Positions 57,301 to 64,000 of a stretch of DNA of 64,000 bases are shown piece by piece. The stretch is from Eudromia elegans. Taxonomy: Eukaryota > Chordata > Aves > Tinamiformes > Tinamidae. The number at the start of each line of letters is the position of its first letter. Within the stretch, counting starts at the first letter, position 1. The stretch lies in the NCBI GenBank assembly GCA_003342815.1, contig PTEX01000011.1:7021862-7085861 (forward strand), given 5' to 3'. The notes under the pieces are model-generated. The model was given only the letters and a program-made list of their open reading frames with translations. It was not told the DNA's origin and did not search any database. The position numbers were made by a program, and so were the translations under genes.

Positions 57301-60300
57301 AAAAAAAAAAAAGAGAATTCCTCATCTACCTTTCGAAACTTTACCTATAATTCCATCCTGAACTCACCACTTGTGGTAGCTGTCTGGTCTGCTGGATATG
57401 TCAGACTTCCCAAGTTATCTTTTGTCTTCTCAGTTTTCTCTGAAGTTGTATTACCTGGAGGATCAGCAACTACCTTCTGCTTCACAAGTGGGACTTCACT
57501 CAGCAATCTATTTTTAGCAAATGGCATGCTTCAAAAACATTAACAAAACTTTAAGAAACACAGTTTTTAAAAAATACTTCAAAAGTAAATCCTATTACTA
57601 ATGCTGAATTACAGAGTATATAAGCTTACATTACATCTCCATCTCTTTTGCAAAATTATTGAACTGATGTTAACACAAATCCTTAGGTGTTCATTTAAAA
57701 AAATAGACACCTGTATATTGCTCCCCATATACACAGAATACTACAGGTTCTCGCATGCACTATTAAAACCAGTCACACAAGATTTTACTACATCTTAATA
57801 TTCCTGAATAAAGGATTTCTTTACCACAGCTTCTCAACAATGCTATATTGCACTTGGGGGGCAGTCGCACAAAACATATCACAGTAAAATTGTTTCACTT
57901 GTGANGATCACACTCAACTCTGAAAATTCTTCACAAATACTAAGCTCAACCTTCTTACAGAAGTGACACTTGGGTTACAGAATTTCACATGCAGTTGCGA
58001 AGAAAATACGATGTGGAGGAAATTTCAAAATGTAGTCAGAAGTCTTCACCCCTAATCCTGCTTTCAAATTAGTCCACATTGCTTCCAAATATTTTTTCCT
58101 GATGACATTTACACAGTTAACTTGCTTTGGAAAAAGTTGTTGTTTCTATCAGCTTAACTTAAATCAGAGAGGAATGGGACCAAAGCAGATTCTTAGTTAC
58201 AGAGTTGATTCCATGATTTTAGATGCCAGCAAAGCTTGTTCTGCTCTTAACTCTTATTGCTGACACTATCTTCAACCTTTCTACAGGAAAGAGGTACCAT
58301 GAGCTGCTAACACTCCACACTTTTGCCAGTTCTTAACATTCTCACCTGACTAACTAGTAGTAAAAGAATAACTCATAGTTATTAGAGGATCTTAGTACTT
58401 TTGCTCCTCTACCATAGAGAGACCAAGTAGACTTGGGTACAAAAAGCATTACTGCAGAAAAGTTAACCACTTGTGAAATCACCACATAATTACAACAACA
58501 TTTAAAAAATATAAATATTGAAAAATAATTACCCAAGTATATTTGCAATATATGAACATTTCCAAAAGCAAATGCAACATTCTTACCTCACTGTATTAAA
58601 GTCATCTGTCCTTGAAGAATGCGGCAAGCCATAGTCAGATGTTGGCAACCCATTCAGGCAAGTTTTTTCTGTTGAAATAAAATAAGTTTTGGTATTCGAT
58701 ACTAAGTTTTTGCATGTTTTGATAGAAAAATATGAGAAGAGCTTTATGCAAGTTGTATTTATATCGTATGGTACTCTTATGTTTTATGATATCTTTTATG
58801 ATAAAAACACAGCCCATAAAATCTGTGCCTCTGTGTGCCAAGTCCGAGTTTGCATAAGCCCAAAACATACAAAGTATTTTTGAGGGACTTTGATGGATAG
58901 AGACACTAACATATTATGAAGACATATTTTATTTCACAGAAAAATCAATGTCCACAGCAGCTGCACTTCAAAACAAAACTAGGAATTAACAAGTAATCAA
59001 ACTGAAGGGAGAATACCTTAATTATATTTTGCTAACATTGACAGTCGTAACTGTGTGTATCTATGCACTAATGCCAAAAACATACCTTAATGCATGGAAG
59101 ACTGTGTGCACTAAAAAAAACCCCATACATTACTTTTGCTTAATTATGTCAGCCAACTGTTCCAATTGTTTATTTGATACTCATTAAACACCAAAAAAAA
59201 GAATAGTACTACTAGTTTTCAGATCTTTTACTCAATGTGTAGAAGTTTCCAGATGCTTGTTTAGTGTTATATTGAAATGCCAGCAATATGGTATGCTACA
59301 TTTAACTGGCTTTTAGTGTCATTTACTTATATGAAAACAGTCACAGATTTAAGTGTCCTACTCCATTTTAATTGAATCAACATTTGGTTTTGTAACATGC
59401 TAACGGCACAGACAGCTAGGCCCCTCTTTCAGTAGTTTGTTTTTATTTTAAAGGAAGGGAAATGAAAGAGACCTTCAGGCAGTCCTTTCTTCCTTAACAC
59501 AGAACTAGTTACAATTTAAGCAAAATGTAGGCATTTTTACTTTCATGTGAAGTGGAAAGCTAGGTTCTTTTCTTTCACTTCCTTGAACCGACTACCTACT
59601 TTGCAGAGTTCAGTATTTGGTCCATTAACCATGCCTGGGCTAGTCACTAGATGCCGCTACTACCAAAACGCACATGTACACTGCCAAGTCACTACACCAG
59701 GAATTCATCTACTCCTGCTTTGGTGAAACAGAACATTTAAAAAACCAACAAACAAAAAAGGCTGGTGGCACAGTGCTCCCTATCAAGACGATGTGAATGA
59801 TTTTGCATCTGATACTTAAACAGGAGAGAAAAAGTGGTATTTCCCAAATCCCCAATACTACTTCCTGCAGGAACACGCATTCTAACAACACTGGACACTA
59901 CAAAGAGATAGACCTTGAATGCAGCCCCTGAATACAAATATGTATTACAACACAAATCTCTGTTGATCACAAAACACATATTTACACAGTCTGCCCAAGG
60001 TAGCACACTATTTACCACTCATTAAAAGACCAGTTTAAATTGTTCTTTTAACACTTGACTTTATCCTTAACTATACAATGCAGCTCTTTGCCTTTTTGAC
60101 AGTGTTTCAAAATATCCAAACAGTGACCCCAGTATAATGAAAGAACTGAACTCCTACCAAAGAAAGTTGTAACAACCACTGCTACAGTGTCTTTGTACTG
60201 CCTCAACATTAATACTTTCTATAACAACTCTAACACTCTCTCCAGTGTTTTTCCAGTCCAGTGTGCAGATGAAAATGGATGCACAAAAAAAATGGGGAAA

Positions 60301-62695
60301 GGTTTCCACTAACCTTGGGCTTGGGAGTTCAGCTGGAAAGCTAAAGGTTTAGTTTTTTTTGGAATGTAGGAGCATTTTATAATTATCTGAATTTCAGTGA
60401 TTACATTTTCAATCGTCGTTACAAATTTTCTATTCTTATGATCTGTGGTCAGGCAGAGTAACATGGCCCAACAGGTCTTCTAAGAGGGAGCTCTGCATCT
60501 TCTGCATCAGAGGACTCCGTGACTCACTCTATCTAAACAGTAACACAGTGCAGGAAAATCCAGTGGCCAACTCTCCAGCCAATAGCCTTTAAAAAGACTC
60601 CAAAGGCAACCAAGAAGCTAAAAATAGTTTTAAGAAGATATGGCAAGAAATGACACAGCCACTAGATGGAGAACTTTTTCCCTTCTTTTCATAAAGGATT
60701 CTGTTGCTTGTTATTTGTGGCAACAGTGCAGCAATTTTTCTGCTGGAAACAAAATTCCCTAAAATTAGGATCTACCAACGTCAGAAATCAAATTTCATAC
60801 TTCCCATACTAGCCTTTCGAGAGAAACATGACATGTTGCTACTGGGTTTCAGGAATTTACGAACAGCAGAATAACAGTAAGAATCTGAAACCCCATATTC
60901 TAGCTGAGATTCCAGATGTGAATGTTATAACTTAAAAATGTGAGGCTGCAGAAAACCTTGTTTTTCTGATGTTCTCTTCAGAACCTTCTACGAGCCACAT
61001 ATATCTCTTTTCTGTTACAATTATACTTCAAAAGATATTTAAAACTTATTCCAATCTCATTCTCCCCGCAATTGCCTGTTCCTTCAGTAGTTTTCCTCAG
61101 TCCTACTCCTGCTTCCCTGTTAGTTCAAGTCCCAATTCCAAAACAGCTTCCTTTGTCTCCCATCAAGCCAGTTCCAGTGTCTTCACACAGCTCTACCTTC
61201 AGCAGGATGAGCTGGGGACTCCTTTTGTGCCTTGGATTTCATCCCTCCTTTAATTTTTGTACAGCTGGGTGGTGGCTGAGTCTCTTCAAAAATTTTTCTT
61301 TGCAACAGTACTGTGGATTTTACCCCACCTGTCAGGTAAAACACAAATAAATAAAAAGAAATTCTTTGGTTTAATTTCACTAATTAGTCTGATTTGGGGG
61401 TCACCCAAGTTTTCAACAATTATTTTCCCATGGCTCATGATACTTTTCCTAATAGCTTTAGAAAGTTGCTCAGAGACGCTGTTTCTGTTAGCCAAGAGAT
61501 AACTTCAAACCTTGCAGAAGAACCTAGGATAAAACATTCTCTGTGTACTATAAAACAATATCTGTTTGGAGAAAAATATATCTTTGGAAGGAAACAGGGG
61601 CAGCAGAGGTTTGTTGAAATTCTGAAAATACTGGATCTGCACATAAGGTAATCAGTTTTGGCAGCAAGTTGAAAGGGGTTTCTCTATATAGACTCTTCTG
61701 AAAGACTGCAGCTTTAGGCAGCAAAGCTTTCTCTTTCCTGCCTGTTACAAAAATGTAAGGAAGATGTTCATAAAATAAAGAAATACAAACAAGGTTCCAC
61801 TTCTCAACAACAACTATTCAGGTACTCAACATACTTGAAAGACAAAAGCCAAATGCTGTTATAAATTTCCACCAAATTCTAAAGATTATTCTATGACCAA
61901 TTTCTCCATATCTCAGCAAACACTGGATGTATAACTACCAATTTAATCAACAAGAAAGCCAATTCGGTACTTAAATAGCACTTCAAATCTTATAACCTCT
62001 GCAAATCTCTATCCACTGAGATACAAGGGCATTATTTTACTAATAAAGTATGTTTATTTAAGAGTAAAATTAACTTTAACAGTAATTGCAGGGATACCCC
62101 ATGTCCTATAGGTTTCATCTCATACTTCCTTCTCTAGTATTTAATATGGACTTAGTTCTCATTTCATACATATCTCTATATGAGCTGCAACAAGATCCTT
62201 CTTTTACTAATTAATGTAATTAGAAAAAAGAAAATCAGTTAGCAAATAACTATCTTTGAAAACATCGATTGTCAGTCTACTGTGGCCAAAAATTTGCCAT
62301 GTTATTTGTGGGGAATGACATTATATATATATAACATACACATATATTACACACTTTTTTCTTTCTATATTATTTTTGTATTTTTAGTAGGAATGACTAA
62401 GGGGCGTCGAATAATCCTATCGATAATTTAATAAGAGGCACAGTCAAAATTTCAAGATCATAATGTGTCTGTTCACAATAGACTTACCAACAGCATCTAC
62501 ATCCTCTACCTGAGAGGAAAAAGCCTTTGGTTGACTATTTTTAGCTTTTGAAGAAACTTTGTCTTTGGAATCCCAGAGTTTTAAAGTTATTTTGTGATCT
62601 CTTAGTTTCATCAGATATTCATTGGTGACATTGATGTCAATACTATAGTTCCATGATACCCAGATCTTGTTATTTTCCAACCATGGTGCAATAGT
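39962..62695 (-). CDS. CFAP92: CFAP92 (KIAA1257), putative cilia/flagella-associated protein, 5'-incomplete, 14 exons
   Basis: Fourteen minus-strand exons join with no frame break into 1072 residues plus stop (3219 bases). The name rests on position, since human CFAP92/KIAA1257 lies tail to tail with ACAD9, and on remembered resemblance of the C-terminal segments (KPGLILK-AIPALSVLD). The family is named for a flagellar protein; its molecular function is not established. Nothing here looks like a signal peptide or membrane segment. Visible parts: an N-terminal beta-like segment (WLENNKIWVSWNYSIDINVT) possibly belonging to DUF4550; a Lys/Ser-rich linker; a long central region in one 890-bp exon; a Trp/charged C-terminal region. 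The first visible exon opens on a codon boundary; the start codon lies beyond 64000. One base in the CDS is unresolved (51287). Extra exons between 58669 and 62487 cannot be excluded. Confidence 0.78.
41337..41533 (-). CDS. CFAP92: CFAP92 penultimate exon
   Basis: Acceptor TTCCTTGCCTAG, then AIPALSVLDSQPHDSSPDVC through LKCTKNIIPCQSRERGKFEK LKGTDF plus AA. Donor GTAAGA. If this donor were not used, the same bases read AAG TAA, ending the protein one residue later. Confidence 0.78.
41741..41763. repeat. 23-base poly-A run
   Basis: Homopolymer in a CFAP92 intron (T run in the sense strand of that gene). Confidence 0.95.
42771..42889. other. Assembly gap (119 N)
   Basis: A run of N beside A-rich low-complexity sequence, in the CFAP92 intron 41534-44457. 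True length and content are unknown. Confidence 0.99.
44458..44627 (-). CDS. CFAP92: CFAP92 170-bp exon
   Basis: Acceptor TGGTACATCAG was chosen because the next AG, 8 bases downstream, would give an early stop. Reads VLQPGFDDTKLKVHRRSPAA ELRERG then KLQGLLKDKPLKFSLRKPGL ILK. Donor GTAAAA; a second GT 7 bases on would shift the frame. Confidence 0.78.
45311..45357. repeat. 47-base poly-A run with an N
   Basis: Homopolymer A with one unresolved base at 45322, in a CFAP92 intron (T run in the sense strand). Length is probably unreliable. Confidence 0.9.
45443..45478. repeat. 18-bp tandem duplication, one mismatch
   Basis: AAGAACTTGTATGATGGC followed by AAGAACTTGTATAATGGC, in a CFAP92 intron. 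Confidence 0.9.
45680..45818 (-). CDS. CFAP92: CFAP92 139-bp exon
   Basis: Reads KWQENILFGNMDPVLSRDRW SWDERHIDFDLYKKPPEPLM TTVLQR plus one base. Trp- and Asp-rich. Acceptor TTGTCTTATAG, donor GTAATG. Confidence 0.82.
45932..46065. repeat. Compound repeat cluster in CFAP92 intron
   Basis: A perfect 13-bp hairpin (45932-45944 with 45950-45962, 5-base loop) adjoins a 16-bp inverted pair with one mismatch (45963-45978 with 46050-46065). Inside the pair lies a 27-bp tandem duplication with two mismatches (45994-46020, 46021-46047). AAGACTGTATCA also recurs directly on both sides. Confidence 0.9.
46806..46833. repeat. CT/TA compound microsatellite
   Basis: CTCTCTCTCTCT followed by AGATATATATATAG, just upstream (minus sense: downstream) of the 46991-47203 exon. 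Confidence 0.85.
46991..47203 (-). CDS. CFAP92: CFAP92 213-bp exon
   Basis: 71 codons, frame-neutral: EPKKRFTYCHEYLSAMFDPV through FLANSKSMWLSGDGFVFPG to ARLKELHE. Acceptor TTTCGTAG, donor GTAACA. Confidence 0.82.
48237..48401 (-). CDS. CFAP92: CFAP92 165-bp exon
   Basis: 55 codons, frame-neutral at both ends: ANIGTVRQFKGKVKHSKFET then YNYSSQGLNSAELAKKCLRQ EMAK. Acceptor CCCTTTTCAG, donor GTGAAT. Being a multiple of three it could be skipped without a frameshift. Confidence 0.8.
48984..49281 (-). CDS. CFAP92: CFAP92 298-bp exon
   Basis: Reads RLSYLCHSKRLRDVIHGDLL through FGIPLTKKDLFTQKPSLVPF and ends EEIEDKISTERNHIA-like helix (VRWKKEIEDKISTERNHIA). Acceptor CTATTTTTAG, donor GTGAGT; ends on a codon boundary. 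Confidence 0.82.
49979..50173 (-). CDS. CFAP92: CFAP92 195-bp exon
   Basis: Reads RTYRPEDGQLEILYNSQLSF RQRLYIGLEAVLYHFRLC and ends QACFQALS. Acceptor GTGTTACAG, donor GTAAGA. Phase 2 to 2 with both neighbours. Confidence 0.82.
51070..51959 (-). CDS. CFAP92: CFAP92 large 890-bp exon
   Basis: The longest exon: KTCVPTYCKYKFHNFPIHQT through PPIEVEVHDRDRN, LADLLLGKKCLNISVPIHSC and SLLKVRVEIAVPLGLP to RLWDRHFE. The beta-rich middle with VEVHDRDR resembles a C2-type sandwich; unproven. Acceptor TTGTTCTTTAG, donor GTAATA. An N at 51287 leaves one residue unknown. About 296 codons in one exon is unusual for this gene, whose other exons are 80-300 bp. Confidence 0.85.
53398..53582 (-). CDS. CFAP92: CFAP92 185-bp exon
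   Basis: Reads EKSVISRLEENNSKVLDAYM and on to LPNTPVPIEVLQ. The acceptor (TTTAAAAAG) has a weak pyrimidine tract but is the one giving phase continuity; the donor is GTAACT. The segment HELNPLVIKIRSATCLPNTP resembles the opening strand of a C2-like fold; that is only an impression. Confidence 0.78.
55608..55763 (-). CDS. CFAP92: CFAP92 156-bp exon
   Basis: Reads GERDSGPRKIVAAGNKRMLS and continues NLVNTQAMFLSMAKKHGIAS to LMPLFAG. Acceptor GTTAATAG, donor GTATTG. A compact, mixed hydrophobic/charged segment that looks folded. Confidence 0.78.
56411..56548. repeat. TA/CTAGATATA low-complexity tandem repeat
   Basis: Irregular tandem array of ACTAGTATATA and CTAGATATATCTGTATATC-like units, in the CFAP92 intron 55764-57367. 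The units are self-complementary, so the array can fold on itself. Confidence 0.85.
56535..56628. repeat. 23-bp perfect inverted repeat
   Basis: Arms 56535-56557 and 56606-56628 are exact reverse complements (core CTGCAG, outer end CACTAG) around a 48-base T-rich spacer. The left arm begins inside the TA-rich array. Confidence 0.93.
57368..57528 (-). CDS. CFAP92: CFAP92 161-bp exon
   Basis: After acceptor TTTTTGAAG it reads SMPFAKNRLLSEVPLVKQKV and continues through a Thr/Lys-rich segment to DQTATTSG; donor GTGAGT. Hydrophilic linker. Phase 2 in, 1 out. Confidence 0.72.
58587..58668 (-). CDS. CFAP92: CFAP92 82-bp exon
   Basis: Acceptor TTTCAACAG and donor GTAAGA. Joined to the previous exon it reads EKTCLNGLPTSDYGLPHSSR TDDFNTV and leaves two bases. 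Low-complexity, probably disordered. Supported by phase match and two good splice sites rather than by similarity. Confidence 0.68.
62488..62695 (-). CDS. CFAP92: CFAP92 first visible exon
   Basis: Minus strand: acceptor TTTTAATAG, then TIAPWLENNKIWVSWNYSID and on to SSQVEDVDAV plus one base; donor GTAAGTC. 208 bp. The alternating hydrophobic pattern with three Trp suggests a beta domain. It starts on a codon boundary, so at least one more exon precedes it outside the window. Confidence 0.8.
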
Positions 62696-64000
62696 CTATT
62701 AAAACAACCATGAAAATCTTTACAAGAGCTGAATGGTACTGAAAAACTTATACTCACATATTGACTATTTTCACAACTATTTAATTACAGACAGCACGGT
62801 GTACATAAAAAAGCTACCAAGAATTCTTGAAGAACTGTAGAGTTAAAAAATGACATAGTCAAGTATTCATACATAATTAGAAGAACCTAACTGGAGAACA
62901 ATATGAGAGCTATCATAGCACAGTTTCTCTTTTTTTGAAAGCAACTGGTTATCGTCTAGGAATAAAAGGTTATAGTTTTAATTGTATCAGAAGAAAGCAA
63001 TTCTTCTAAATATAACTGTATAGTTTTTATTTTTACAGCTCGTACTGGGACTTACATGGCCCCCACTGATGTGTCAGAGCAGCACTCTTCGTTGAATTTA
63101 TACAAAGTCATCCTATCAAGTAAAGGCCTGACATTATGAAGATTATGTGACAACAACAAACAGAAGTTAAGCCATCAGCATGAGCTCATATACTCAAGAA
63201 TTAAAAGAATACTATAAAAGCAATAACATACATTTTAAAATGCCTACTTGGTGTTTTCAAAATTTCACTTGTGTATGCTGCTAAACAATAGGAACAAAGT
63301 ACAGTTGATAGGAGACATTTAAATCGGCAATTTTGCAAGAGCTTTTCTATTTAATAAGAACCTCAAAGTGATCTTTAATAGGATTATTTAGGATTTAATG
63401 TAATTTAATAAGATTATTCAGAGAAAAATGAGAGAATACAATGCTTTTAAAGCATTTCTCTGAAATGTAGTTCAAGTAATTTTAGCATTAATATTTTAAA
63501 AAGAAAATTTGCAGCAAATCAAAGTGCATTCAAAATATCATATTCAACCTGGAGAGTCATGGATTTTAATGCACAAGAAATATTTAGACATAACTTAGAA
63601 AAACTGAGTTTTTCCAAGTACCAATCTGGGTACTTAAAAGATAAAAAAAAAGTCATAATCCACGGTAAATTGATAATCTCAAGGAAAACAAAATAAAATT
63701 TTGAGCAGATGATAAAGATTTCTTCAGTTTCTTACTACAAATATAACAAGTTACTTCTGATCTGGATTAACAGGTCAAGTTCTATCTTCTATATTCATTT
63801 CCATGCCTGCACATGCCTAACAGCTAAGCAATAGTTCAAATTATATATAATTGCAGCACTCCAGCTTTGAAAGCATTTTCGATATGCAGCACACTGGATT
63901 ACTCATTTTATATATATTAAAGTCCTGTATATGTGTTATGTAAAGTTTTATATATATATACACATAAACCCACACACAGACATATACGTTTTTGTTGTTA
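62696..64000 (-). other. CFAP92: CFAP92 intron (right edge)
   Basis: AT-rich DNA with TA/CA microsatellite stretches near 63899-63984. No exon that fits the phase of the 62488-62695 exon is visible. Confidence 0.65.

Noticed and set aside
63053..63120. Possible extra CFAP92 exon with a good GTAAGTCC donor on the minus strand
   Set aside because: The only open frame would leave two bases, but the next known exon (62488-62695) needs a codon boundary, so it cannot join directly.

Overview
This is eukaryotic nuclear DNA, most likely from a bird. It is AT-rich, with spliced genes, GT-AG introns, one CpG island and a CR1 retroposon tail (21953-22170). The CR1 fragment begins, on the plus strand, with the TCATAGAATGG-type end typical of avian and other sauropsid CR1 elements. 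The species cannot be named from the sequence. There are no prokaryotic features, CRISPR arrays, tRNAs or rRNAs, and I found no new biological system.

Layout: (1) 1-16.4 kb, plus strand: the 3' part of IQSEC1 (BRAG2), an Arf guanine-nucleotide exchange factor. Four coding exons (2199-12275) carry the end of the PH domain and a His/Pro-rich tail ending in a PDZ ligand, followed by a 3'UTR of about 4.1 kb. (2) 16.4-22.4 kb: intergenic, with AT microsatellites and the CR1 fragment. (3) 22.4-39.7 kb, plus strand: the complete ACAD9 gene. It has a CpG-island promoter and 18 exons that join without a frame break into a 613-residue mitochondrial acyl-CoA dehydrogenase family protein, which is also a complex I assembly factor. 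(4) 39.6-62.7 kb, minus strand: 14 exons of a gene called here CFAP92 (KIAA1257). They join without a frame break into 1072 residues; the 5' end lies beyond the right edge. ACAD9 and CFAP92 converge tail to tail, with opposite-strand poly(A) signals only 5 bp apart.

The three genes are not functionally linked. Exon boundaries were set by hand from splice consensus and phase continuity; every junction keeps the frame. The most useful second-look items are the GC-AG intron next to the catalytic-glutamate codon of ACAD9, the interlocked poly(A) signals, a 50-bp IQSEC1 exon whose skipping would remove the PDZ tail, several strong intronic inverted repeats, and the IQSEC1-ACAD9 adjacency, whose human orthologues lie on opposite arms of chromosome 3.
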